This document shows, in pieces, positions 1 to 7,919 of a stretch of DNA of 64,000 bases. The position numbers were made by a program, and so were the translations under genes. Positions within the stretch are counted from its first letter, which is position 1, and each line of letters starts with the position of its first letter. The notes beneath the pieces are model-generated. The model was not told where the DNA came from. It did no database searches and saw only the letters and a program-made list of their open reading frames with translations. This stretch comes from Duganella sp. 1411 (GTDB lineage: Bacteria > Pseudomonadota > Gammaproteobacteria > Burkholderiales > Burkholderiaceae_D). The DNA lies in assembly GCF_017833525.1 (NCBI RefSeq), contig NZ_JAFICD010000002.1, positions 1,169,483 to 1,233,482 of the forward strand, in the 5' to 3' direction.

Positions 1-1
1 C

Positions 2-199
2 AGGGCGCGGCTCGAATGGATAGATTTGCAGGTGCTGTCATCGAACACGCCGGCCATCAATCTGTATCTGCGCAACGGCTTCCATAAAACCGGCGAGATC
101 GCCGACATGTTCAACATCGACGGCCAAATGTTTTCGTACACCGGCATGAGCAAGCAGCTCGACCCGGCCCGCGACGCAATGAACGCCTTGATTACGTAG
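2..199 (+). CDS. GNAT-family N-acetyltransferase, C-terminal fragment (5' end outside window)
   Basis: An open frame enters from the left edge and ends at TAG 197-199, giving 65 residues. The segment VLSSNTPAINLYLRNGFHK followed by GEIADMF and MSKQL is typical of the last strands of a GNAT fold: acyl-CoA-binding helix, then the N-LY-NGF motif, then the closing strand. The acetyl acceptor cannot be told from this fragment. The last sense codon and the stop (ACG TAG) already belong to the palindromic repeat that starts at 194, so the repeat seems to have landed at, or defined, the 3' end of this gene. Confidence 0.75.
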   Translation, partial: RARLEWIDLQVLSSNTPAINLYLRNGFHKTGEIADMFNIDGQMFSYTGMSKQLDPARDAMNALIT

Positions 200-290
200 G
201 GCGGATTAGCGCAGCGTAATCGGCCAATGCATGCGTCCCGACGGCTCACGCATTGGCGGATTACGGCGTTCCGCCTAATCCGCCCTACGT
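194..290. repeat. Bipartite palindromic repeat, family 1, copy 1
   Basis: The outer arms are ACGTAGGGCGGATTAG and its reverse complement. Each half contains its own hairpin (GGCGGATTA paired with TAATCCGCC, slightly degenerate in this left half), so the unit is two stem-loops in inverted orientation, as in REP/BIME elements. Related copies lie at 9871-9904 (half), 11643-11728, 17541-17634 and 25698-25794. Confidence 0.85.
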
Positions 291-336
291 GTTTTAGAGG
301 TTTTTAAAAGTTGTAGAGGAAAGCTTGGCGTGAGGT

Positions 337-350
337 GTCCGTTTCCGGAC
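337..350. promoter_or_regulatory. Dyad GTCCG-N4-CGGAC, candidate enhancer site for the sigma-54 activator
   Basis: A perfect 5-bp inverted repeat with a 4-nt spacer lies about 125-135 nt upstream of the start site predicted from the -24/-12 promoter at 447-462. That is the usual distance for an NtrC-family upstream activating sequence. The dyad is seen; its role as the binding site of the regulator at 4896-6317 is inference. Confidence 0.4.
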
Positions 351-446
351 GATGGTGGGCGGAGCCGGGCAATCGCGGCCGCCGCAACAGCCGGATCACC
401 GCGTCTAACACCTTGATCCATATAGCTAATTTAAAAATTTCCTGCG

Positions 447-462
447 TGGCACGGCGATTGCA
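447..462 (+). promoter_or_regulatory. Sigma-54 (-24/-12) promoter of the ABC efflux/two-component operon
   Basis: The sequence reads TGGCAC, 5 nt, TTGCA. The invariant GG (448-449) and GC (460-461) are separated by exactly 10 nt, matching the RpoN consensus. The transcript would start near 473. That places the GTG at 466 upstream of the start site and makes ATG 499 the usable start of the first gene. The operon itself encodes an NtrC-family activator, which fits autoregulation. Confidence 0.85.
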
Positions 463-498
463 ATAGTGAAGGAAACATCACTTCGCTCACGCAACGCC

Positions 499-1743
499 AT
501 GGACCAGGCCCTCAGCCCCAACATCATCGCCCGCCGCCACCGCAACACCGTGCTCGCCATCGCCGCGCTGCTGGCCACGCTGTGCGTGGGCGCCTGGGGC
601 ATCAACCGCGCCGTCAGTCCCAGCGTCGCGGCCGACAGCGCGAGCATCGCCGAGGTCCGCGTCGGCAATATCGCCAACACCATCAACGCCTCCGGCATCG
701 TCATCCCCATCCACGAGGCGCTGGTCGCCAGCCCGATCCAGACGCGCGTGGCCAAGGTCCAGGCCAAGCTCGGCCAGCAAGTCCAAGCCGGCGAGCTGCT
801 GCTGGAACTGGACAACCGCACCGTGCTGCTGGCCATCGACGGCCTCAGGGAACAATTGGCGCAACAGGAAAACCGCATCCTGGCGCTGACCCTGGAGATG
901 GACCAGAAACGTAAAGAGCTGGTCAGCGCCATCGAGCTGCTGGAACTGGACCTGCAGGCCACGCGCGTCAAGCTGGGCCGCTACCAGACGCTGCGCAAGG
1001 CCGGCGGCGTCTCGGCCGAGGACTTGCTGACGGCCGAACTCAACGTCAAACGCAACGAGATCCAGCTGCGGCAGCGCCACGAGCAGATCGAGGACGGCAA
1101 GCGCGTCACCTCCAGCAACATCGAAGGCGCGCGGCTGCAAAAAAGCATCCTGCAAAAGCAGTTGCAGGAACAGCAGCAACTGCTGGCGCAAACCCAGGTG
1201 CGCGCGCCGTTCGCCGGCATGCTGACCTTCCTGCTGGCCGACGAGGGCGCCAGCCTGGCCACCGGCCAGCTGGTCGCCAAGGTGTCCGAGCTGAACAACT
1301 ACAAGGTCGAGGCCTCGCTGTCGGACTTCCACGCGCGCGCGCTCAGCGCCGGCCAGCCGGTGCTGGTCGAGCAGGGCAACGTCAAGCTCAACGGCGAGGT
1401 CCACACCATCCTGCCGGAAATCCAGAACGGCACCGTCAAGCTGCTGGTGACCTTGGCCGAGCCGCACCACGCCATCCTGCGCAACAAGCTGCGCGTCGAG
1501 GTCAACATCGTCACCGAGCAAAAGAACAACACCTTGCTGGTCGACAGCGGCCCCGCCTTCAACGGCCGCGGCCCGCAGGAGATCTTTGTCGTGCGCGACG
1601 GCATGGCACGCAAGACCACCCTCAACATCGGCGCCAGCGATGGCAAGAGCGTCGAAATCCTGGGCGGCGCCCGCGCCGGCGACCGCCTGATCATTTCGGA
1701 TACCAGCAACTACAAGGACCGCGACAGCATCCGTGTCAACTAA
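499..1743 (+). CDS. HlyD/MacA-type periplasmic adaptor (membrane-fusion protein)
   Basis: The 414-residue protein starts MDQALSPNII, has one N-terminal membrane anchor (about residues 19-38), then the barrel-sandwich (lipoyl-like) half-motifs, a long coiled-coil hairpin (about residues 115-235, rich in Gln/Glu/Leu), and C-terminal beta-barrel domains. It should bridge the inner-membrane ABC transporter encoded next with an outer-membrane channel that is not encoded here. The start ATG 499 was preferred over GTG 466 because the sigma-54 promoter would initiate near 473. Neither start has a strong ribosome-binding site, so the exact N-terminus is uncertain. The substrate is unknown. A gap of only 33 nt to the next gene supports an operon. 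Confidence 0.85.
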   Translation: MDQALSPNIIARRHRNTVLAIAALLATLCVGAWGINRAVSPSVAADSASIAEVRVGNIANTINASGIVIPIHEALVASPIQTRVAKVQAKLGQQVQAGELLLELDNRTVLLAIDGLREQLAQQENRILALTLEMDQKRKELVSAIELLELDLQATRVKLGRYQTLRKAGGVSAEDLLTAELNVKRNEIQLRQRHEQIEDGKRVTSSNIEGARLQKSILQKQLQEQQQLLAQTQVRAPFAGMLTFLLADEGASLATGQLVAKVSELNNYKVEASLSDFHARALSAGQPVLVEQGNVKLNGEVHTILPEIQNGTVKLLVTLAEPHHAILRNKLRVEVNIVTEQKNNTLLVDSGPAFNGRGPQEIFVVRDGMARKTTLNIGASDGKSVEILGGARAGDRLIISDTSNYKDRDSIRVN

Positions 1744-1776
1744 GCGCGTCCACTAATGAAGAGAGAAAGGCCCACC

Positions 1777-2439
1777 ATGATTCGCCTGCAAAACGTCAGC
1801 AAAACCTACCAGACCGACAAGGTCGAAACCTTGGCCCTGAAAGATATCGACCTGCATGTCGAGAAAGCCGAATTCGTCTGCATCATGGGCCCCAGCGGCT
1901 GCGGCAAGAGCACGCTGCTCAACCTGATCGGCCTGCTGGACCATCCCGGCAGCGGCGCCATCCACGTGGCCGGCACGCCGGTGGCGTCGTACAAGGACAA
2001 GTATGTGGCCAAGCTGCGCAACCAGACCTTCGGCTTCATCTTCCAGAGCTTCCACCTGATCAACGACCTGCGCGTCATCGACAATGTCGAGCTGCCGCTG
2101 CTGTACCGGAATATCTCGACCAAAAAGCGCCAGCGGCTGGCGCGCGAGGCGCTGGAGAAAGTCGGCCTCGGCGCGCGCATGGACCACTACCCCAACCAGC
2201 TGTCCGGCGGCCAGCAGCAGCGCGTGGCGATCGCCCGCGCCATCGTCGGCCAGCCGCAGGTGTTGCTGGCCGACGAGCCGACCGGCAACCTCGACAGCAA
2301 GATGGGCCAGGAGGTGATGGACATTCTGCTGCAGCTGCACAGCGAGGGCACCACCGTCATCATGGTCACCCACAACGAGCAGGAGGCGAAGATGGCCGGC
2401 CGCATCGTGCGCGTGTTCGACGGCCAGCTGGTCGCGTAA
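1777..2439 (+). CDS. ABC transporter ATP-binding protein, MacB/LolD type
   Basis: The 220-residue ATPase has Walker A GPSGCGKS (38-45), Q-loop Q90, signature LSGGQ (142-146), Walker B VLLADE (162-167) and switch His199. This set is typical of the MacB/LolD/FtsE branch, which drives mechanotransmission or extrusion of peptides, lipoproteins or drugs through FtsX-type permeases. ATG 1777 was chosen over the upstream in-frame ATG 1756 because AGAGAAAGG sits 6 nt before it and the protein then begins MIRLQNVSKTY as in the family. It is followed after 9 nt by the first permease. Confidence 0.92.
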   Translation: MIRLQNVSKTYQTDKVETLALKDIDLHVEKAEFVCIMGPSGCGKSTLLNLIGLLDHPGSGAIHVAGTPVASYKDKYVAKLRNQTFGFIFQSFHLINDLRVIDNVELPLLYRNISTKKRQRLAREALEKVGLGARMDHYPNQLSGGQQQRVAIARAIVGQPQVLLADEPTGNLDSKMGQEVMDILLQLHSEGTTVIMVTHNEQEAKMAGRIVRVFDGQLVA

Positions 2440-2448
2440 GGGGTCCCC

Positions 2449-3687
2449 ATGTTCAGAAATTATCTGCTGACGGCGTGCAAGGTCTTCATGCGCCGCAAGC
2501 TGTTCACGGCGATCAACCTGCTGTGCATCGTGCTGACCCTGGTGGTGCTGATGGTGGTCACCGCGCTGCTGCAAAACGCCTTCTACCCCACCGGCGTCGA
2601 GGGCAAGAGCGAGCGCATGGTGCAAATGGTCATGATGCAGTCGAGTAACACCGAGCGGCCGGGCCGGCGCATCGGTTTGTTCGGTTACAAGATCGTCGAG
2701 AAATACCTCAAGCCGATGACTGGCGTCGAGGCGGTGTCGGCGTCGATGTTGCCGCAATCGGTGGCGGTGTACCAGCCCGGCAGGGTCAGCGAAGTGCAGC
2801 TGCGGCGAACCGACGCCGAGTATTGGCGCATCCTCGATTTCCACGTCGTCTCGGGACGCGTCATCAGCGCCGACGATGTCGAACAGGGCCGCTTCGTGGC
2901 CGTGCTCAACCTGTCCACGGCGCGCAGGCTGTTCCCCGGCCAGCCTTATCTGAACCAGAAGATCCTGGTCGACGGCCAAACGTTCACCGTCATCGGCGTG
3001 GTCGAGGATGCGCTGCAGGTGAACGCCTACGCCGACGCATGGGTGCCGACCACCACGCTGGCGTCCACCGACTACAAGGGCCAGGAATACGGCAACTTCA
3101 CCGTGATGATCCTGGCGCGCACGGCGGCCGATTTACCGGCTGTCAAGCGCGATATCGTGCGCATCGCCAAGTCGGTGCGCTACGACGATCCGAATTTGTT
3201 CAATGTGGCCCGGTTCTGGGGCGACTCCAAACTGGAACTGTTCGCCCGCACCTTGACCAACAGCACCGCTGAAGACGCCGGCGCCCCAACATTCGTGGCC
3301 AGCATCGCGGCGCTGATGCTGCTGTTCATGGCGCTGCCGGCGCTCAACCTGATCAACCTCAATGTCGGGCGCATCATGGAGCGCGGCAGCGAGATCGGTG
3401 TACGCAAGGCCTTCGGCGCCACCAGCCGCCAACTGGTGGCGCAGCTGGTGCTGGAAAACGTGCTGCTGTGCCTGATCGGCGGCGCCATCGGCCTGGTCTG
3501 CGCCGCCGGCGCGCTGTGGTGGCTCGAGGGCTCCGGCCTGATCCCCTATCTCAAGGTCGAGCTCAACCTGGCCGTGTTCGGCTACGGGCTGTTGCTCACG
3601 GTGGTGTTCGGCGTGCTGTCGGGCGTCATCCCCGCCTGGAAAATGTCGCGCCTGGATCCGGTCCGCGCGCTGAAAGGAAATACCTGA
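2449..3687 (+). CDS. MacB/FtsX-type ABC permease, first subunit
   Basis: 412 residues. A cytoplasmic start (MFRNYLLTACKVFMRRK) leads into TM1 at about 18-42, a periplasmic MacB_PCD-like domain of about 240 residues, then three TM helices and the family ending DPVRALKGN. In MacB, the periplasmic domain contacts the adaptor and the ATPase docks on cytoplasmic coupling helices. Its stop overlaps the start of the second permease (TGATG), so the two are translationally coupled and probably form a heterodimer. Confidence 0.9.
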   Translation: MFRNYLLTACKVFMRRKLFTAINLLCIVLTLVVLMVVTALLQNAFYPTGVEGKSERMVQMVMMQSSNTERPGRRIGLFGYKIVEKYLKPMTGVEAVSASMLPQSVAVYQPGRVSEVQLRRTDAEYWRILDFHVVSGRVISADDVEQGRFVAVLNLSTARRLFPGQPYLNQKILVDGQTFTVIGVVEDALQVNAYADAWVPTTTLASTDYKGQEYGNFTVMILARTAADLPAVKRDIVRIAKSVRYDDPNLFNVARFWGDSKLELFARTLTNSTAEDAGAPTFVASIAALMLLFMALPALNLINLNVGRIMERGSEIGVRKAFGATSRQLVAQLVLENVLLCLIGGAIGLVCAAGALWWLEGSGLIPYLKVELNLAVFGYGLLLTVVFGVLSGVIPAWKMSRLDPVRALKGNT

Positions 3688-4880
3688 TGCTGCACCATCT
3701 CCTCAAACTGATCTGGAAGCGCAAATCGCGCAACATGATGCTGAGCCTGGAAATCCTGCTGGCCTTCATGGTGGTGTTCGCCATCGCCGCGTTCGCCGTG
3801 CGCAACTACCAGCTGTACCAGATGCCGATCGGCTTCGCCTGGCGCGACCAGTGGTCGGTCGCCATCCGCAACGCCCAGCCCATTCCCAACGACGCCGCCA
3901 TGTACGACGCGCTCAAGCGCGCCCTGCTCGAGTTGCCGGAGGTGGAAAAGGTCGCCTTCACCTCGATGGCGCCGTACGAGATGTCGCGCATGAACGCGTA
4001 TTATGCGCTACCGGACGGCAGCCGCCGCGTCGAGTCCGACAGCCTGGACGCGAGCGACGACTTTTTCGACACCATGCAAATGACGCCTGCGCAGGGCCGC
4101 TGGTTCTCCAAAGCCGACGACGGCGCCGACGCCATACCGACCGTGATCAACCGCTTGGTGGCAGACAAGCTGTTCCCCGGCATCCCGGCGATCGGCCAGG
4201 TGTTCACCGCCGCCGAGTTCAGGGGCACGCCGCGGCGCTACCGCGTCAGCGCGGTGGTCGAGCACTACCGCTCGCACGGCGAATACATGGAGCCAGTCAA
4301 TTTGGTGCTACCGCGCTTCATTCCCGGCGTCAGCGGGGAGCCGGCCATGACCATCATGCTACGGGTCAAGCCGGGCACGCCGCGCGCGTTCGAGGCGCGC
4401 CTCAGCGCCCGCCTCAAGCGCGAGCACGGCGACTGGTCGTTCGTCATCAGCCCGCTGAGCGAGGCGCGCAAGTCGATGAGCAAGCTGCAGATGGTGCCAA
4501 TGATGGTCATGTCGGTGATCGCCGCCTTCCTGCTGGTGATGGTCGCCTTCGGCCTGTTCGGCGTGCTGTGGCAAAACACCACGCAGCGCATTCCCGAGAT
4601 CGGCCTGCGCCGCGCGCTCGGCGCCGACGCCGGCCACATCTACCGCCAGATCATCGCCGAGCAAATGCTGCTCAGCACCGCCGCGATGGCGGTCGCGCTG
4701 GTGCTGCTGGTGCAGCTGCCGCTGACCGGCGCATTCCCGGACAGCCTGAACTGGCCGGTGTTTTTCACGGCGGCGGCGCTATCGGCCGGTGTGATCTATC
4801 TGCTATCCTTGCTGTGTTCGCTCTACCCGGGCTGGCGCGCCGCGCGCCTCAGCCCCACCCAGGCGCTGCATTATGAATAA
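3687..4880 (+). CDS. MacB/FtsX-type ABC permease, second subunit
   Basis: 397 residues starting MLHHLLKLIWKRKSRNMM at the ATG that shares its A with the preceding TGA. The topology is again one N-terminal TM, a large periplasmic domain and three C-terminal TM helices, ending SPTQALHYE, which corresponds to the DP-ALK-E coupling region. An open frame extends further upstream but lies inside the first permease, so the coupled ATG is the start. Two separate permease genes plus one ATPase resemble the layout of peptide-export/self-resistance MacB systems. The cargo cannot be read from the sequence. Confidence 0.9.
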   Translation: MLHHLLKLIWKRKSRNMMLSLEILLAFMVVFAIAAFAVRNYQLYQMPIGFAWRDQWSVAIRNAQPIPNDAAMYDALKRALLELPEVEKVAFTSMAPYEMSRMNAYYALPDGSRRVESDSLDASDDFFDTMQMTPAQGRWFSKADDGADAIPTVINRLVADKLFPGIPAIGQVFTAAEFRGTPRRYRVSAVVEHYRSHGEYMEPVNLVLPRFIPGVSGEPAMTIMLRVKPGTPRAFEARLSARLKREHGDWSFVISPLSEARKSMSKLQMVPMMVMSVIAAFLLVMVAFGLFGVLWQNTTQRIPEIGLRRALGADAGHIYRQIIAEQMLLSTAAMAVALVLLVQLPLTGAFPDSLNWPVFFTAAALSAGVIYLLSLLCSLYPGWRAARLSPTQALHYE

Positions 4881-4895
4881 GGTCGTTAGAAGTTG

Positions 4896-6317
4896 ATGGA
4901 ATCATCCCGTAAGCAACGCATATTAATTGTCGACGATGACAGCGCGGTCCAGGTGTCGCTGGCGCTGCTGCTCAAGCAGTCCGGCTTCGACGCCGTGTGC
5001 AGCGACGACCCCAAGCAGGCGCTGGCCGCCCTGGCGCAACAACCGGTCGATCTGGTGCTGCAGGACATGAACTTCTCGCTGCAAACCAGCGGCGAGGAAG
5101 GCTTGCAGCTGCTGGCCGACATCAAGCAGGCCCGCCCCGCCCTGCCGGTGCTGCTGATGACGGCCTGGGGCTCGATCGCGCTGGCGGTGCGCGGCGTGCA
5201 AGCGGGCGCCGCCAACTTCTTCACCAAGCCATGGGACAACACGCAGCTGATCGCGTTGATCCGCGCGACGCTGGAGACGGCGCAGCCGGCGCCGTCCGTG
5301 CCGCAGGCGGCCGCGTCGCGCCAGGCGCTCGACCAGCAATTCGACTTCAGCGGCATCGTCGGCGAGCACCCGCGCCTGCTCAAGGTGCTGGCCACCATCG
5401 GCCAGGTGGCGGCGACCCGGGCGCCGGTGTTGATCCTCGGCGAGAGCGGCAGCGGCAAGGAACTGATCGCCGACGCCATCCACCGCAACAGCCCGCGCGC
5501 GGCGCGTCCCATCGTCAAGATCAACATGGGGGCGATCACGCCGTCGCTGTTCGAGAGCGAGATGTTCGGCCACGTGCGCGGCGCCTTCACCGACGCCAAG
5601 ACCGACCGCAAAGGCCACGTGGCCAGCGCGCACGAGGGCACCCTGTTCCTCGACGAGATCGGCGAACTGAATCGCTCAGACCAGGTCAAACTGTTGCGCG
5701 TGCTGCAGGACCAGACCTACCAGCCGGTCGGCGCCAGCCGCACCGAGCGCGCCGACATCCGCGTGGTGTCGGCCACCAACCGCGAGCTGGCGGAGCTGGT
5801 CGCCAGCGGCGAGTTCCGCGAGGATTTGTTTTACCGGCTGAATTTGATCACGATCAGGCTGCCGCCGCTGCGCGAGCGCCGCAGCGATATCGCCCTGCTG
5901 GCGCGGCATATCATCGGCGAGGTGTCGGCCAGCTACGGCCTGGGGCCGGCGACGATCGCCCCGCAGGCGCTCGATTGGCTAGCCGCGCAACCCTGGCCGG
6001 GCAATATCCGCCAGCTCAAGCAAACGCTGGAGCGCACCTTGCTGCTGGTCGGGCGCAGCGAATTGCGGCAGGCCGATTTCATCGCCGCCGAGCAGAACGA
6101 GAACGGCGGCGCGCCGGGTGCGTCGCGCGCCACCTTGCGGGTCGACGGCATGACCCTGGAGCAGGTCGAGCGCCACATGATCGCGCACGCGCTCGACCAG
6201 CATCAGGGCAATATCTCGCGCGTGGCCAAGGCGCTGGGCCTGAGCCGCACCGCGCTGTACCGCCGGCTCGAGCGGCATGGCCTGGGCGCCGCGCCGGACG
6301 GCGAGTTTCCCTCATGA
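4896..6317 (+). CDS. Sigma-54-dependent response regulator (NtrC family)
   Basis: 473 residues in three parts: receiver (1-125, phosphoacceptor Asp57 in LVLQDMNFS), AAA+ domain (about 145-380; Walker A GESGSGKE, sigma-54 contact loop GAFTDA at 229-234, TLFLDEIGEL) and a C-terminal Fis-type helix-turn-helix (ISRVAKALGLSRTALYRR). The contact loop has Asp where the classical motif is GAFTGA, a variant also known in active family members. ATG 4896 overlaps an in-frame TTG at 4893. The gene follows the permease by 15 nt and overlaps the kinase gene by 4 nt. It very likely activates the -24/-12 promoter at 447-462, controlling its own operon. Confidence 0.93.
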   Translation: MESSRKQRILIVDDDSAVQVSLALLLKQSGFDAVCSDDPKQALAALAQQPVDLVLQDMNFSLQTSGEEGLQLLADIKQARPALPVLLMTAWGSIALAVRGVQAGAANFFTKPWDNTQLIALIRATLETAQPAPSVPQAAASRQALDQQFDFSGIVGEHPRLLKVLATIGQVAATRAPVLILGESGSGKELIADAIHRNSPRAARPIVKINMGAITPSLFESEMFGHVRGAFTDAKTDRKGHVASAHEGTLFLDEIGELNRSDQVKLLRVLQDQTYQPVGASRTERADIRVVSATNRELAELVASGEFREDLFYRLNLITIRLPPLRERRSDIALLARHIIGEVSASYGLGPATIAPQALDWLAAQPWPGNIRQLKQTLERTLLLVGRSELRQADFIAAEQNENGGAPGASRATLRVDGMTLEQVERHMIAHALDQHQGNISRVAKALGLSRTALYRRLERHGLGAAPDGEFPS

Positions 6318-7687
6318 GCCTGCGATACCGGCTGTACGCCTACCTGGTCGCCGCGCACCTGCTGTTCCTCGGCTTGACGATGCTGTTGTTGCGCACCTCG
6401 CCGTGGCTGATGATCGGCCTCGAGGCCGCCGTGCTGCTGAGCTTTATGCTGGGCGTGCGCCTGATACGGCGCGCGCTCGAACCGCTCGGCTACACGCGCC
6501 ACTTCCACGATCTGCTGCAAGACCAGCAATACGCCGCGCGCCTGCAACACAGCGCCGACCGCGAGCTCAACGAGCTGGTCGAACTGTTCAACACCATGCT
6601 GGGCCGGCTCTACCAGGAACGCCTGCAAATCGGCGAGCAGCAAGGCTTTCTCGACCGCCTGCTGGAGGCCACGCCCAGCGCGGTGATCGTGTTCGACTTC
6701 GACGGGCGCATCAGTCTGCTCAACGCCAGCGCGCAGGCGCTGCTGGGCCTGGACAACGCCAAGGGCAAGCCGCTGCGGGCGTGGCTGGCCAACGGCGACG
6801 CCACGGCGGCGACGCCGGCGCCAGCGGCCGGCCACCCGCCCGCGTTGCTGGCCCAGCTCGACCTGCTGCCGCTGGGCGAGAGCCGCTTGCTGACCGATGG
6901 CGACGGCCGCCGCTACCGTGCCCAGCGCGGCCACTTCTACGATCGCGGCTTCGCCCGCCACTTCCTGCTGATCGAGGAATTGACCGAGGAACTGGAAAGC
7001 TCGGAGAAAGACACTTACGACAAGCTGATCCGCGTTCTCGCGCACGAGGTCAACAACACGGTCGCCGCCACCGGCTCGGTGCTCGACTCGCTGCTGTACT
7101 ACCGCGGCCAGTTGAACGCGCGCGACGGCGACGACTTCGACACCGCCATCGTCGCCGTCAAGCGCCGCAACGTCAGCCTGGGCGAATTCATCGAGCGCTT
7201 CACGCGCGTGGTCAAGATGCCCGCGCCGGAACCGCGTCCCAACGCCGTGCGCGACCTCATGGACGACATCCTGTATCTGTACCGCGAGCCCTGCCGCGCC
7301 CGCGGCATCCGCCTCGCCTGGGCGCGCTGCGACGAGGTGCCGGCCGTCGCGCTGGACCGCCACCTGATGGAGCAGGCGCTGCTGAACGTGGTCAAGAACG
7401 CCATGGAGGCGGTGGAGGAAGCGGCGTCCGGCGAGAAGTTCATCGAATTCGTGCTGGCCGGCGAGGCCGGCGGCGTGCGGCTGTCGGTGATCGATTCGGG
7501 CAACCTGCTGGGCAAGGTGCCGGCGCGGCAGTTGTTCACGCCGTTTTTCACCACCAAGAAAGGTGGACAAGGGATCGGTCTGCTGTTCGTGCGCGAGGTG
7601 ATGAACCGGCACGGCTTCGCCTATCGGCTGGCGGCCACCGGCGACGGCGCCACGCGCTTCGACATCTGGTTCACGCCCCCTCGTTGA
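6314..7687 (+). CDS. Membrane sensor histidine kinase, partner of the sigma-54 response regulator
   Basis: 457 residues. Two N-terminal membrane helices (about 5-28 and 30-52) are separated by almost no periplasmic loop, then come a linker, a PAS-like domain (about 115-220, PSAVIVFDFDGRISLLNASA), an H-box with His244 in LAHEVNNTVAATG, and a HATPase domain with the N-box VVKNAMEAVEEA and G-box GGQGIGLLFVREVM. The layout is NtrY-like. Lack of a sensor loop suggests it senses the membrane, the transporter or a cytoplasmic cue. The start ATG overlaps the regulator's stop (ATGA). Confidence 0.92.
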   Translation: MSLRYRLYAYLVAAHLLFLGLTMLLLRTSPWLMIGLEAAVLLSFMLGVRLIRRALEPLGYTRHFHDLLQDQQYAARLQHSADRELNELVELFNTMLGRLYQERLQIGEQQGFLDRLLEATPSAVIVFDFDGRISLLNASAQALLGLDNAKGKPLRAWLANGDATAATPAPAAGHPPALLAQLDLLPLGESRLLTDGDGRRYRAQRGHFYDRGFARHFLLIEELTEELESSEKDTYDKLIRVLAHEVNNTVAATGSVLDSLLYYRGQLNARDGDDFDTAIVAVKRRNVSLGEFIERFTRVVKMPAPEPRPNAVRDLMDDILYLYREPCRARGIRLAWARCDEVPAVALDRHLMEQALLNVVKNAMEAVEEAASGEKFIEFVLAGEAGGVRLSVIDSGNLLGKVPARQLFTPFFTTKKGGQGIGLLFVREVMNRHGFAYRLAATGDGATRFDIWFTPPR

Positions 7688-7919
7688 CGCCACCCACGGC
7701 TTGGCATGGATCGTGCTGCTGTCGCCATGCGGAGCGGGACCGGCTTGCTTATACGAAAAACACATAGCCATATAGCCAAATATTCGTTCTTTGCGCGATT
7801 CCCGCCTCGTTTATATCGATAAACGCATATAAAATGACCGACCGGTGCCGTTTTCCTTGTCCAGGCAAGAGATTGCGTGGCGCCGGCTGATCTATTCAAC
7901 TCGTGGCAAAGGGTGGGCA

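Noticed and set aside
7845..7919. GTG 7845 as start of tcyP
   Set aside because: The added 25 residues are unlike TcyP N-termini and the ATG at 7920 has a good ribosome-binding site.
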